Assembly (NCBI RefSeq): GCF_000426285.1
Contig: NZ_AUFB01000004.1
Coordinates: 186,001 to 250,000 of the forward strand
Direction: 5' to 3'
Origin: Rhizobium leucaenae USDA 9039
GTDB taxonomy: Bacteria; Pseudomonadota; Alphaproteobacteria; Rhizobiales; Rhizobiaceae
DNA: 64,000 nucleotides
Part shown: piece by piece, positions 8,304 to 16,541 of the stretch
How the letters are laid out: every line of letters begins with the position of its first letter
Numbering within the stretch: the stretch's first letter is position 1
Notes under the pieces: model-generated
Databases searched by the model: none
What the model saw: the letters and a program-made list of their open reading frames with translations, nothing else
What the model was told of the DNA's origin: nothing
Position numbers and translations under genes: made by a program

Positions 8304-9185
8304 TTATTGCACGTCCATGTGCTGCTGCGGACGCCATCTGGTGATGCGGTTTTCGACGAGCGTCATCACGTATTCGGCGCCGAGCGTCACCACCATCACC
8401 AGGATGATCGCGGCATAGAGGCCGGCGGCGTCATAGGTGCCCTTGGCGATCGAGATCAGGTAGCCGATACCGGCGAGAGAGCCGACGAACTCGCCGACGA
8501 TCGCACCGATGATCGCGAAGGAGAAGGAGATGTGCAAACTTGCAAAAATCCAGCCCATCGCCGACGGCAGGATCACATTGCGGGTAACCTGCCAGTTCGA
8601 AGCGCCGAGAATGCGAGCATTGGCGATCATGTTGCGGTCGGCTTCACGAACACCCTGGAAAGCATTGGCAAACACGACGAAGAACACCATGATGAAGGCG
8701 AGCGCGACCTTGGAAGGCAGGCCGAGGCCCATGATCATCACGAAGATCGGCGCGAGAACGACGCGCGGGATCGAGTTGATCGCCTTGATGTAGATCGACA
8801 GGATATCGGAAGCCAGCTTGTTGCGGCCAAGCGCCACGCCGACGAGAACGCCGGTCACCGAGCCGATGACGAAGCCGATCAGCGCTTCTTCCATCGTCAC
8901 GCCGAGGTGAAACCAGAGCGAGCCGCTTTCAGTGCCCTCACGGACCCAATCCCAAAGGCGCAGGGCGATGCCATACGGGCTGGAATAGAAGAACGGATCG
9001 ATCCAGTGCAGATCGGATGCGAGCTGCCAAAGGCCGAGGATGGCGGCGAGAAGGCCGGCTTGCCATGCTGCAACGACATATTTGCGGCGCCTCATCGCCT
9101 TCAGCACTGCGGCTTCGATTTCCGCGTCCGAGGTACCGGCGCGGAAGATCGGGGCGTTGCCTGCTTCGAGAGCTGTGTTTGCCAT
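8304..9185 (-). CDS. ABC importer permease (nitrate/sulfonate/taurine type)
   Basis: 293 residues from ATG 9185, with GGGAGG 7 nt upstream; a TTG two codons earlier is rejected for that reason. About six membrane segments are visible (first AAWQAGLLAAILGLWQLAS, near residue 40). The cytoplasmic EAA loop, which docks on the ATPase, reads ARILGASNWQVTRNVILPSA. The family is BPD_transp_1 of the SsuC/TauC/NrtB branch, which imports sulfonates, taurine, nitrate or thiamine precursors. It is the last gene of the operon (binding proteins, ATPase, permease), 13 bp after the ATPase stop, and is followed by a strong terminator. The substrate cannot be assigned from the permease. Confidence 0.9.
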   Translation of the reverse strand: MANTALEAGNAPIFRAGTSDAEIEAAVLKAMRRRKYVVAAWQAGLLAAILGLWQLASDLHWIDPFFYSSPYGIALRLWDWVREGTESGSLWFHLGVTMEEALIGFVIGSVTGVLVGVALGRNKLASDILSIYIKAINSIPRVVLAPIFVMIMGLGLPSKVALAFIMVFFVVFANAFQGVREADRNMIANARILGASNWQVTRNVILPSAMGWIFASLHISFSFAIIGAIVGEFVGSLAGIGYLISIAKGTYDAAGLYAAIILVMVVTLGAEYVMTLVENRITRWRPQQHMDVQ

Positions 9186-9198
9186 GATCAATCCTCCC

Positions 9199-10017
9199 TT
9201 ATGCCGCTTCCGAAGCGCGGCGATAGCTGGTCTCGACCTCTTCGCGAAGGTCGTCCCAGATCGTCTTGCAATAATCGATGAAGTTCTGCTCGTAGCGGAT
9301 TTCCGAGACGACGCGTGGACGCGGCAGGTCGATCGTGTAGACCGACTTCACCGTCGCCGGGCCCGCCGTCAGCACATAGACCTTGTCGGCGAGCGCCACG
9401 GCCTCTTCGAGGTCGTGCGTGACGAAGACAACGGAAGCCTGGCGCTCGGCCCAAAGCTTCAGCAGCTCTTCATGCATAACTGTGCGTGTCTGCACGTCGA
9501 GCGCCGAGAAAGGCTCGTCCATCAGCAGGATTTCCGGCTCGTTGATGAAGGTCTGCGCCAGCGAAACGCGCTTGCGCATGCCGCCCGAGAGCTGATGCGG
9601 ATAATGATGCAGGAACTTCGAGAGGCCGACGCGGGCGAGCCAGTCCTTGGCGCTCTTTTCGGCTTCGGCCTTCGACTTGCCCCGGAACAGCGGACCGGAC
9701 ATGACATTGTCGATGACGTTCTTCCAGGGAAAGAGCGCATCCGTTTGGAAAACGAAGCCGACACGCGAATCGATGCCGTTGACGGGTCCACCCATCAGGC
9801 GAACTTCGCCGGCACTCGGCTTGGCGAGACCGGTGACCAGATTGAGCGTCGTCGATTTGCCGCACCCGGTCGGGCCGACGACGGCGACGAATTCACCGCG
9901 TTCGACGGTCATATTGAAATCGCGCAGTGCGGTCAGCGATTTGCCGGTCGGCGATACGAACCGGCGGCTGACATTGATGAGCTCGATCGCCGGCGTCCGG
10001 CGTTCATCCTGTTGCAT
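9199..10017 (-). CDS. ABC importer ATPase (SsuB/TauB-like)
   Basis: 272 residues from ATG 10017 ([13 protein letters not shown]), with AGGA 7 nt upstream; an open frame extends upstream to 10116 but runs into an intergenic hairpin. All ABC motifs are present: Walker [10 protein letters not shown] (about 46-54), a Q-loop in [12 protein letters not shown], the signature LSGGMRKR, Walker [13 protein letters not shown] and the H-loop FVTHDLEEA. The order of motifs and the FPWKNV context are typical of ATPases from nitrate/sulfonate/taurine importers. It energises the permease encoded 13 bp downstream. The gene is separated from the upstream binding-protein gene by a long hairpin, which probably lowers its expression relative to the binding protein. 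Confidence 0.92.
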   Translation of the reverse strand: MQQDERRTPAIELINVSRRFVSPTGKSLTALRDFNMTVERGEFVAVVGPTGCGKSTTLNLVTGLAKPSAGEVRLMGGPVNGIDSRVGFVFQTDALFPWKNVIDNVMSGPLFRGKSKAEAEKSAKDWLARVGLSKFLHHYPHQLSGGMRKRVSLAQTFINEPEILLMDEPFSALDVQTRTVMHEELLKLWAERQASVVFVTHDLEEAVALADKVYVLTAGPATVKSVYTIDLPRPRVVSEIRYEQNFIDYCKTIWDDLREEVETSYRRASEAA

Positions 10018-10085
10018 GATGTGATCCTGACGCGTGCCTTCGGGGCGTGCACGCAAAGCCCAGTGAACTGCAAAGTCTCTTGAAC

Positions 10086-10115
10086 TGCCGCTTCCGGAAC
10101 CGGCCGGAAGCGGCA
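10086..10115. repeat. Intergenic hairpin between binding-protein and ATPase genes
   Basis: TGCCGCTTCCGG, a 6-nt loop and CCGGAAGCGGCA: 12 perfect base pairs, 10 bp after the stop of the second binding-protein gene. There is no T-run on the minus strand. Such hairpins after binding-protein genes often stabilise the upstream mRNA or partly stop transcription, giving excess binding protein over transporter; here that role is inferred. Confidence 0.6.
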
Positions 10116-10125
10116 CAATGACTGC

Positions 10126-11139
10126 TTACTTGACGTTCTTGACGAATTCCGTCGTATAGGTCTTCGACAGGTCGATCGTCTTGCCCTTGACGTTCTTGGA
10201 GAACTGGGAGAGCACGGCGAGAACCGTCTTCGGACCATCTTCCGGCATCACGCCATCAGCCGTGAACATTTCCTTGCCTGCGTCGAGAGCCTTGATGTAG
10301 CCCTCCTTGTCGCCGACGTAGAAATCCTTCGGCATTTTCTCGGCGATCTCAGCACCGGAATGGGTATTGATGAAGCGCAGCGTCTTGACGAAGGCATTTG
10401 CAAGCTTCTGCACGTCTTCCTTATGGGCATCGACCCAGGCGGCATCCATATAGAGCGACGCGGCCGGATAGGTGCCGCCGAGCGCGGCTTCGGTGCCCTT
10501 CAAGGTTCTGAGATCGACGAGAACCGAAGCTTCGCCCGTCTTCAGCATGCGCGAGATCGTCGGCTCGGTGGTCATGCCGGCCTGGATAGCGTCCTGCTGC
10601 ATCGCGGCGATGAAAGTCTGGCCGGCGCCGACCGGAACAGGGGTAACGTCAGCCGGCGTCAGGCCCGCCTTGGTCGCCATATAGAGCGTCAGGAAGTTGG
10701 TCGACGAACCGAGGCCGGTAACGCCGACGCTCTTGCCCTTCAAATCGGCGAACGACTTGATTTCGGGATGCTTGGTCGACACCAGTTCGACTTCACCCGG
10801 CACCCGGCTGAACTGCACGACGGATTCGATGAACTTGCCCTTGGCCTGCAGGTCGACGCAGTGATCGTAGAAACCGACGACGCCCTGGACAGCACCGGCA
10901 AGGAGCTGGTTTTCGGCGTCGACGCCGGCGGATTCGTTCAAAAGCTCGACATCGAGACCTTCGTCCTTGAAGTAGCCAAGGCCTTCCGCAAGCTTGGCCG
11001 GCAGATAGATCTGCTTTTCATAACCGCCCACCATGATGGAAATCTTGTCGGCGGCATGCGCTGCGGTCGCACCGAGCGATGCGGCGGTCATGACGAGGGA
11101 AAGGGCTACTGTATGAAAAAGGGTGCGCGATGAACGCAT
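10126..11139 (-). CDS. ABC importer substrate-binding protein, paralogue 2 (NMT1/SsuA-like)
   Basis: 337 residues with a Sec signal peptide (about 1-29, ending ATAAHA before ADKISIMVG). The mature part is a type II binding protein of the NMT1/THI5/SsuA group: VGGYEKQIYLPAKLAEGLGY, FKDEGLDVELLNESAG, the LKGKSVGVTGLGSSTNFL hinge strand and the VGAGQTFIAAMQQDAIQAGM segment. It is a close copy of the protein encoded immediately upstream at 11323-12336. Differences concentrate in the second lobe around residues 160-225 (for example ATKAGLTPADVTPV against AVKSGLKLGEFTSV), which could alter ligand choice. It should deliver ligand to the permease and ATPase encoded downstream. Substrate unknown; pyrimidine, sulfonate or aromatic ligands occur in this family. 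Confidence 0.9.
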   Translation of the reverse strand: MRSSRTLFHTVALSLVMTAASLGATAAHAADKISIMVGGYEKQIYLPAKLAEGLGYFKDEGLDVELLNESAGVDAENQLLAGAVQGVVGFYDHCVDLQAKGKFIESVVQFSRVPGEVELVSTKHPEIKSFADLKGKSVGVTGLGSSTNFLTLYMATKAGLTPADVTPVPVGAGQTFIAAMQQDAIQAGMTTEPTISRMLKTGEASVLVDLRTLKGTEAALGGTYPAASLYMDAAWVDAHKEDVQKLANAFVKTLRFINTHSGAEIAEKMPKDFYVGDKEGYIKALDAGKEMFTADGVMPEDGPKTVLAVLSQFSKNVKGKTIDLSKTYTTEFVKNVK

Positions 11140-11229
11140 AAGTATCTCCTCCTGTTAGGATGCCTGCGTCACAGTTCGCGCGTGGCATATGCTTCCTCCG
11201 CGAAGCTTCGCAAGCTTAGCGCGGACAAT

Positions 11230-11247
11230 CTTTCAGTAAGCTTTCAG
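11230..11247 (-). promoter_or_regulatory. Direct heptamer repeat upstream of binding-protein paralogue 2
   Basis: On the plus strand CTTTCAG-TAAG-CTTTCAG: two identical heptamers with an 11-bp period (one helical turn), about 90 bp upstream of the ATG at 11139. The same 18 bases are kept upstream of the paralogous gene (12427-12444) while flanking bases differ, which suggests a binding site. The regulator is unknown. Confidence 0.5.
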
Positions 11248-11286
11248 CGAAAAATTCGCCGGACGGCAGTGGGATTTTTTTCTGAC

Positions 11287-11310
11287 CGCCGCCGGCATTT
11301 GCCGGCGGCG
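11287..11310. repeat. Strong hairpin between the two binding-protein genes
   Basis: CGCCGCCGGC, loop ATTT, GCCGGCGGCG: 10 perfect pairs, 12 bp after the stop codon at 11323. On the minus strand it is followed by an A-run rather than a T-run, so it is not a standard terminator for the genes it follows. It may protect the 3' end of the first binding-protein message. Confidence 0.5.
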
Positions 11311-11322
11311 CAATGGAGCGCC

Positions 11323-12336
11323 TTACTTGGCGTTCTTGACGAATTCCGTCGTATAGGTCTTCGACAGGTCGATCGTCTTGCCCTGAACATTCTTGGAGAA
11401 CTCGGAGAGCACGGCGAGAACCGTCTTCGGACCATCTTCCGGCATCACACCATCAGCCGTAAACATCGCCTTGCCGTTTTCGAGCGCCTTCACGTAGCCT
11501 TCCTTGTCGCCGACATAAAAGTCTTTCGGCATCTTGTCTGCGATCTCGGCAGCGGAGTGGGTATTGATGAAGTGCAGCGTCTTGACGAAGGCGTTCGCAA
11601 GCTTCTGCACTTCCTCTTTGTGATCCTTGACCCACGACTCCTGCATGTAAAGAGATGCGGCAGGATAGGTTCCGCCAAGAGCGGCCCTCGTTCCGTCCAT
11701 CGTGCGCATGTCGATGAGCACCTTGGCCTCGCCGGTCTTCAGCAGCCGCGAGACCGTCGGCTCGGTCGTCATGCCGGCCTGGATGGCGTTCTGTTGCATG
11801 GCGGCGATGAAGGTCTGACCGGCTCCGACCGGGACGGAGGTGAATTCACCAAGCTTCAAACCGCTTTTGACCGCCAGATATTGCGTCAGGAAGTTGGTGG
11901 AGGAACCGAGGCCGGTAACGCCGAGGCTTTTGCCCTTGAAATCCGCGGGCGACTTGATTTCCGGATGATTGCTGGACACCAGCTCGACTTCGCCCGGCGC
12001 CTGGCTGAATTGCACGACGGATTCGACGAATTTGCCCTTGCCCTGGAGATCGATGCAGTGATCGTAGAAACCGACGACGCCCTGGACAGCGCCGGCAAGC
12101 ATTTCGTTTTCCGCGTCGACGCCCGCCGGCTCGTTCAGAAGCTCGACATCGAGACCTTCGTCCTTGAAGTAGCCAAGGCCTTCCGCAAGCTTGGCCGGCA
12201 GATAGATCTGCTTTTCATAACCGCCCACCATGATGGAGATCTTATCGGCGGCATGCGCTGCTGTCGCACCGAGAGATGTGGCGGTCATGACGAGAGAAAG
12301 GGCTACTGTATGAAAAAGCGCGCGCGATGAACGCAT
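11323..12336 (-). CDS. ABC importer substrate-binding protein, paralogue 1 (NMT1/SsuA-like)
   Basis: 337 residues, first gene of the importer operon, with the same signal peptide architecture (cleavage probably after ATAAHA) and NMT1-like core as the next gene. The two proteins have the same length with no gaps and are nearly identical over residues 1-75 and 275-337. The start is supported by an AGGAGG-type site (complement of tctcctcct) just upstream. It is followed by a hairpin and then a second promoter-like leader before the next copy, so the two copies may be expressed separately. It should bind the transported solute in the periplasm. Retention of two complete copies suggests different ligands, affinities or expression conditions; this is inference. 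Confidence 0.9.
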   Translation of the reverse strand: MRSSRALFHTVALSLVMTATSLGATAAHAADKISIMVGGYEKQIYLPAKLAEGLGYFKDEGLDVELLNEPAGVDAENEMLAGAVQGVVGFYDHCIDLQGKGKFVESVVQFSQAPGEVELVSSNHPEIKSPADFKGKSLGVTGLGSSTNFLTQYLAVKSGLKLGEFTSVPVGAGQTFIAAMQQNAIQAGMTTEPTVSRLLKTGEAKVLIDMRTMDGTRAALGGTYPAASLYMQESWVKDHKEEVQKLANAFVKTLHFINTHSAAEIADKMPKDFYVGDKEGYVKALENGKAMFTADGVMPEDGPKTVLAVLSEFSKNVQGKTIDLSKTYTTEFVKNAK

Positions 12337-12426
12337 GAATGTCTCCTCCTGTTAACATGCCTGCGTCACATGTTCGCGCAAGCATATGCTTCCTCCACGA
12401 AGCTTCACGAGCCTAGCGCAGGCAAC

Positions 12427-12444
12427 CTTTCAGTAAGCTTTCAG
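12427..12444 (-). promoter_or_regulatory. Direct heptamer repeat upstream of binding-protein paralogue 1
   Basis: CTTTCAG-TAAG-CTTTCAG on the plus strand, about 90 bp upstream of the ATG at 12336, at the same distance and with the same sequence as the site at 11230-11247. Conservation through duplication argues for a protein-binding or core-promoter role. Confidence 0.5.
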
Positions 12445-13203
12445 TGGAAATTTCGCCGGACTGCGTTGCGATTTTTTCTCACCGCTGCCCGCAGGCCCTT
12501 CTGAGCTCGAAAAGCTTTCCGAGTTCCCAATGCAAATATTTGCGAGTACCGGCGATTTACAATGCTTGTGCGAGTTGCATCATCGGCAATTAAAGCAGGA
12601 GTTTGTGGACGTCAGCGGAGTTCTGGTGGATCGTCGGGCCGCCGTGCTTGGACGGCCGGGGCTCGCTGACCCCCCTGCTGTGTTGGCATGGCGGGCCCCG
12701 CAAAAATCAAAAATGAAAGCGGAAAAAGGACCCGCTGTTCTTGGTGCAGCGGGCCTAAGACTCCAGCAACTTGTCCGGGCGCGGGCACGACCGGACGATG
12801 GGCATTAAGACCATCTAATATAATAGGGTCAAGACGCGATTCCGACCAATTTTGGTTCTGTCGCTCAACCGTGAGTGGATTGGACGCTTGCGTATTACGC
12901 TAGAGCGTTGATTCTATAATAAGAAATATAAACGAGTCGCTCTCCGTAAAATAAACTTTCGAGCAAAAAATTTTTACTGTCAGCCTCACTCCACTCAACC
13001 CGGGAATGGGTAATTTCCCTATCCGCATACTTGAAAAGACTAACGCTACGTGAAGTAAGAAAAGTTCGGTGGAGGAAATGCGACGCCCAGCGGCCTCCAT
13101 ATTAAGCTCACCGATAGGAGATGGCGTGTGCTAAACCGGCTGCCGCGCCGGTAGAAAACAGAGCTTCCATTTAACGTCAGTTATGTCGATTGGGGAACGA
13201 TCC
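12445..13203. other. Intergenic region with no convincing protein gene
   Basis: About 760 bp between the importer operon and the small secreted protein gene. Short open frames exist on both strands (for example 12530-12808 plus and 12900-13100 minus), but none has a good ribosome-binding site and family-like sequence. The part from 12880 to 13060 is more A+T-rich than its surroundings. The supportable content is the far end of the duplicated leader and the predicted small RNA at 12722-12803. Confidence 0.6.
12722..12803 (-). ncRNA. Predicted small RNA with intrinsic terminator
   Basis: No gene ends here, yet the minus strand carries a good terminator: CCCGCTG (12753-12747), a 9-nt loop, CAGCGGG (12737-12731), then TCCTTTTTCC. 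Upstream on the same strand a second stem pairs GTCCGG with CCGGAC (about 12797-12775). A CTTGAC -35-like hexamer lies at 12833-12828 and a weaker CTTAAT -10-like hexamer at 12809-12804 with an 18-bp spacer. Together these outline a transcript of roughly 75-80 nt with two stem-loops. The transcription start is approximate, and I do not recognise the RNA as a known family. Confidence 0.45.
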
Positions 13204-13512
13204 ATGAAAACAATGGCAGCCGCTCTGCTTCCGTTTACAACCATTCTCGCCGATCCGGCTTTGGCGATCTCGCGCTATGATTCACTCGGCCAAACCTGCG
13301 CATCGGTGCAGCAGATAATTTCGCGGGAGCACGCGGTGCTGCTGCGTTATCCATCGAGGAGCGGCAATGTGGTGCTCTATGACCGCTTCGTAGCCAGCGA
13401 TGGACAGTGCGGAACCGGCCATTATGCTGCGCCCGCAAGCGTACCCACCAAGGATAATCCGAAGTGTCGCCTATACAATTGCAGATCGTCCTCAGTCTTT
13501 AATCCACATTGA
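13204..13512 (+). CDS. Small exported cysteine-containing protein
   Basis: 102 residues from ATG 13204 with GGGGA upstream. Residues 1-21 look like a Sec signal peptide ending DPALA before ISRYDSLG. The mature part has the pattern YDSLGQTCASVQQIISREHAV, then RSGNVVLYDRFVA, and four cysteines (TCASV, GQCGTG, KCRLYNC), which could form two disulfides in the periplasm. I recall similar small rhizobial proteins of unknown function with the YDS-x-G-x-x-C and LYDR-x-VA pattern. It stands alone between the small-RNA gap and a regulator gene. A nearby in-frame start at 13183 would add seven residues before the signal peptide and is less likely. No function can be proposed. Confidence 0.65.
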   Translation: MKTMAAALLPFTTILADPALAISRYDSLGQTCASVQQIISREHAVLLRYPSRSGNVVLYDRFVASDGQCGTGHYAAPASVPTKDNPKCRLYNCRSSSVFNPH

Positions 13513-13705
13513 CGCGACGCTTCTTTTCTGCCGTTTATCTTTCCGACGTTCGAAGAAAAGCTCTGCGTCAGGACTTTTGGTTGAAAATTATCGATATTTA
13601 ATACACACTGAACGGGCAGATTGGGGACGTGTTCTTGCCTCCTCCCCAGGCATCTGTAAGGTGGCGCCCGCTGGGGTGCCCCCGTTCGAATGAGGAGACT
13701 GCGCA

Positions 13706-14164
13706 GTGAGTGCAAAAGTACCAAACCCGATTGACGCCTATGTGGGCTCACGCGTGCGCATGCGCCGGCTCATGCTCGGCATGAGCCAGGAACGGCTCGC
13801 CGAACAGATTGGCGTTACCTTTCAGCAGGTGCAAAAATACGAAAAAGGCACCAATCGCATCGGCGCTAGCCGATTGCAGGCGATCGCAGGGGTTCTGGCT
13901 GTCCCTGTCGCTTTCTTCTTTCAGCAGGACAATTCGCAGCCGCTGACGACGGAAGGGCTGGGCGCGATCAGTGGCCTGGAAGATCTGTCCGATTTTCTGA
14001 CGTCCAAGGAAGGTCTCAGCCTCAACAAGGCCTTCATGAAGATCAACGATCCCAGCGTCCGCCAATCCGTGCTGATGCTCATCAAGTCGCTGGCCAACGC
14101 CTCCGAGCCCGCAGCGATGCATGCGCCGCCTGCGGCGGAAGTTCCTTTCGGCCTCAGAAACTGA
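13706..14164 (+). CDS. XRE/Cro-CI family transcriptional regulator
   Basis: 152 residues from GTG 13706, with GAGGA 8-10 nt upstream. The N-terminal half is a lambda-repressor-like HTH domain (about 12-70): YVGSRVRMRRLMLGMSQERL, then the recognition helix region VTFQQVQKYEKGTNRIGASR and LQAIAGVLAVPVAFFF. The C-terminal half has no recognised ligand domain and ends with PFGLRN. This architecture is common in Rhizobiales, where many paralogues with the IGVTFQQVQKYEKG motif occur. It probably binds DNA as a dimer. Its targets are unknown; the nearest downstream gene, the SARP/TPR regulator, is about 350 bp away. Confidence 0.85.
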   Translation: MSAKVPNPIDAYVGSRVRMRRLMLGMSQERLAEQIGVTFQQVQKYEKGTNRIGASRLQAIAGVLAVPVAFFFQQDNSQPLTTEGLGAISGLEDLSDFLTSKEGLSLNKAFMKINDPSVRQSVLMLIKSLANASEPAAMHAPPAAEVPFGLRN

Positions 14165-14401
14165 TCTCCATGCCTCGCCCTATGAAAAATGGGTGAGGCG
14201 CGGATCACGACCGAAGGGCAGATTGCTCCCACATCGACGATCGCGGTATCCGCAGTCGCAGAATGCGGTTGACCGCGGCGCGTTATTCGAACGCTTACGG
14301 ATGGCTCCAAATTTTGAATTTGGGGCATTTCTCCCGCTTTCATGCGATTCATCCGAAACAAGGATGTTCCAGCGATTGCGATGGGATAGCAGTCATCGTA
14401 G

Positions 14402-14440
14402 TGTGAAATTCACAAATCGTAGATGACACCTGTGATCACA
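14402..14440 (+). promoter_or_regulatory. Two palindromes with TGTGA/TCACA half-sites upstream of the SARP/TPR gene
   Basis: TGTGAA-A-TTCACA at 14402-14414 and TGTGATCACA at 14431-14440, both perfect dyads, about 27 bp centre to centre and 78-116 bp before the ATG at 14518. Both use the half-site TGTGA known from CRP/FNR-type regulators but with shorter spacing than the CRP consensus (N6). The rest of the 14165-14517 gap shows no gene. Confidence 0.45.
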
Positions 14441-14517
14441 CATGATGTTGGTGATCGCAAGCGATACCGGAAAGCGCGGTTTGCGATACCGGACGCTGCT
14501 AAATGCAGTGGGGATGT

Positions 14518-16470
14518 ATGGATTTCAGGCTGCTGACATTCGGAGACCTGCGTCTCGTGGACGGAACGGGCTCGACGGTGCCTTTTCCCGAAAAAGGCCT
14601 ACTGTCGACCTGCTTTCTGCTGACGAGCCTCGCGCAGAAAAAAACCCGTGCGGAGCTTGCGGAATTTCTTTGGGGCGACATTCCCTTAGATAAGGCACTC
14701 GCCAATCTGCGGCAGACCTTGTCGCGGGTCAAAAACCGGCAGGACGAACTCGGAATAGCACTGCTCGTGATCGAGCAGGCGACCGTCAGCGTGAATGTCC
14801 AAGCCTTCACCAGTGATCTCGCGCTGCTGAACGCGGGGTCGCAAACCGATCCCCACACCGCGCTGGAAGAATTGTTGCAACTCGGCCGCTGGGATTTTCT
14901 CGCCCGCACCGAAGTCATCGGTGGCCAGGCCCGCATGTGGCTGCACGTACAGCGCGATCGCATCAAGACACAGATGCTCACGACGCTGCGCGATGCCATC
15001 GCGGCCATGAGCAAAGATGCCGACCCCACCATCGTCAAGGAGGCGGCGCTGCGGCTCTTCGAGGCTCATCCCGAAGACGAGACGATCTACCAGATACTGG
15101 GAGAGACCTATGCCGGCGAACCCCAGCTTGAAAGCGCTCGCCACATTTTCGAGAGCCGCAGAAAATATCGCTGGGGCGAATTGCCCGCCGACCCCGACCC
15201 TCAGACCCTCAGCGTTGCGCGGCGCTTGTTCGAACGCCAGCGCAGCGTCGCACCGCAGCTTCGAGAGGTGCCAGGTCCACAGGTGGAAATCGTTCCGCCC
15301 GAGCGCCGCGGGCCGCCCAAGCTCGCGCTGCTGCCGCCGGTGAACACGGCCAGTAACCACCAAGCGGCGATCTTTCTCTCATCGGCGCTGCTCGAAGATA
15401 TCACCGTCGGCCTTTGCGTGCTGAAGACAGTGACTATGGTGGCGCACTACACCGCGGAAAAGATCGCCCTTCACTTCGATCGCGCGGCAATGCTCGAAAA
15501 ATACGGCATCAATTATATGCTGGACACCAGGCTGAGTTTCGACGGCAGTGCCTACTGGCTTTTCGCGCAATTAATTTACGCCGGTAATGATGAAGTCATC
15601 TGGGCGGAGCGCTTCAGCATGGAAGCTCAAGCTCTCCCGCACCAGCATCGCGAAATCGCGCAACGCATCGTGGCGTTTGTCGCCAGCTACGTCGAGCGCA
15701 ACGAATTTTCCCGCGACTACTTCGAGCGCAACCCGGTCGTTTATCACCAGTATCTGCTCGGCCAGCGATATCTGAAAAATCTCGGCCTGCCCGACATCCG
15801 CCGTGCCCGCAAGGCATTTCAGGCGGCTTTAAAGGAAAACCCCTATTTCTCGCCGGCCCTAAGCGGCATGGCGCGCACCTATCATCTCGAGTGGTTTTTG
15901 ACGGCGCGCGGTGATGCGGACCTGCTGAAGCGCATCGAGGAAGAGGCAGGCAAGGCGATCGCCACGGGCCAGGATCTCGCCAACGGCTATCGTGAATTTG
16001 CCGCTGCAAAACTCTTTCAGGGCGACTTCGACGAAAGCCTCAATTCCTTTGAACTCGCCGAGACCATCAGCCCACATCATGCCGATATCATCACGGATTA
16101 TGCGGACGCGCTGGTTCATGCCTCCCAGCCCGGCAGGGCTCTGGAGAAGATGGAGCGTGCCATCAAGCTCAATCCGATGAGCCCGGACTTCTATTACTGG
16201 ACGGCGGCCGGAGCCAGCTACTTTCTTGAACAGTATGATCAGGCTGCGAGCTATATCGACCGCATGGGCGATTCCGCGCCCGCTGCGCGGCTCGCCGCCG
16301 CAGTGGCTGGCATGGCGGGCGACACACGCAAGGCGAAACGCCTCGTGCGCAAGGTCAAGGAAACCTATCCGGAATTCGAGGTCGACAAGTGGCTTTCCGT
16401 CGTACCCATGCGAGAGCAATGGCAGAAGGAACATTATAGGGAAGGGCTAAAACGCGCAGGCTTTAGTTAG
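14518..16470 (+). CDS. SARP/OmpR-type winged-helix regulator with TPR domain
   Basis: 650 residues from ATG 14518 (a start 15 nt upstream is possible). Residues 1-85 resemble the winged-helix domain of SARP/BTAD activators (FRLLTFGDLRLVDG, AELAEFLWGD, ALANLRQTLSRVKNR). Residues 90-240 are helical and BTAD-like. A segment around 265-400 (KLALLPPVN, FLSSALLEDITVGL, YMLDTRLSFDGSAYWLFAQL) resembles the TolB-like/FlgO-type domain seen in adenylate-cyclase-like TPR proteins. The last 230 residues contain several TPR-like helical pairs. No cyclase catalytic domain is present. It lies 71 bp upstream of the small peptide-YcaO-TfuA genes and is the obvious candidate activator of that cluster. Ligand and targets are unproven. 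Confidence 0.75.
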   Translation: MDFRLLTFGDLRLVDGTGSTVPFPEKGLLSTCFLLTSLAQKKTRAELAEFLWGDIPLDKALANLRQTLSRVKNRQDELGIALLVIEQATVSVNVQAFTSDLALLNAGSQTDPHTALEELLQLGRWDFLARTEVIGGQARMWLHVQRDRIKTQMLTTLRDAIAAMSKDADPTIVKEAALRLFEAHPEDETIYQILGETYAGEPQLESARHIFESRRKYRWGELPADPDPQTLSVARRLFERQRSVAPQLREVPGPQVEIVPPERRGPPKLALLPPVNTASNHQAAIFLSSALLEDITVGLCVLKTVTMVAHYTAEKIALHFDRAAMLEKYGINYMLDTRLSFDGSAYWLFAQLIYAGNDEVIWAERFSMEAQALPHQHREIAQRIVAFVASYVERNEFSRDYFERNPVVYHQYLLGQRYLKNLGLPDIRRARKAFQAALKENPYFSPALSGMARTYHLEWFLTARGDADLLKRIEEEAGKAIATGQDLANGYREFAAAKLFQGDFDESLNSFELAETISPHHADIITDYADALVHASQPGRALEKMERAIKLNPMSPDFYYWTAAGASYFLEQYDQAASYIDRMGDSAPAARLAAAVAGMAGDTRKAKRLVRKVKETYPEFEVDKWLSVVPMREQWQKEHYREGLKRAGFS

Positions 16471-16541
16471 GCGCCAATAACCCCCAATTCACATTTTTCC
16501 TCAGCTCGTTCTTAACTATCGATCAAATTGGAGATTTAGAG

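Larger units (their letters stand above)
10126..12490 (-). repeat. Tandem duplication of about 1.2 kb (binding-protein gene plus leader)
   Basis: The unit 10126 to about 11290 and the unit 11323 to about 12490 align along their whole length: coding region, the segment just before the ATG containing tctcctcctgtta, the gcatatgcttcctcc block, the CTTTCAG direct repeat, and a T-rich stretch (ggattttttt / cgattttttc) at the far end. The duplicated DNA therefore includes the promoter region as well as the gene. Divergence in silent and replacement positions shows the event is not recent. Confidence 0.8.

Noticed and set aside
11287..11310. Hairpin read as an intrinsic terminator between the two binding-protein genes
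   Set aside because: In the direction of transcription it is followed by A residues and not T, so a standard terminator is not supported.
12530..12808. 92-codon open frame on the plus strand in the intergenic gap
   Set aside because: No good ribosome-binding site, odd composition, and it runs across the hairpins of the predicted small RNA on the other strand.
12900..13100. 66-codon open frame on the minus strand
   Set aside because: A+T-rich segment, no Shine-Dalgarno, and no resemblance to a known protein.
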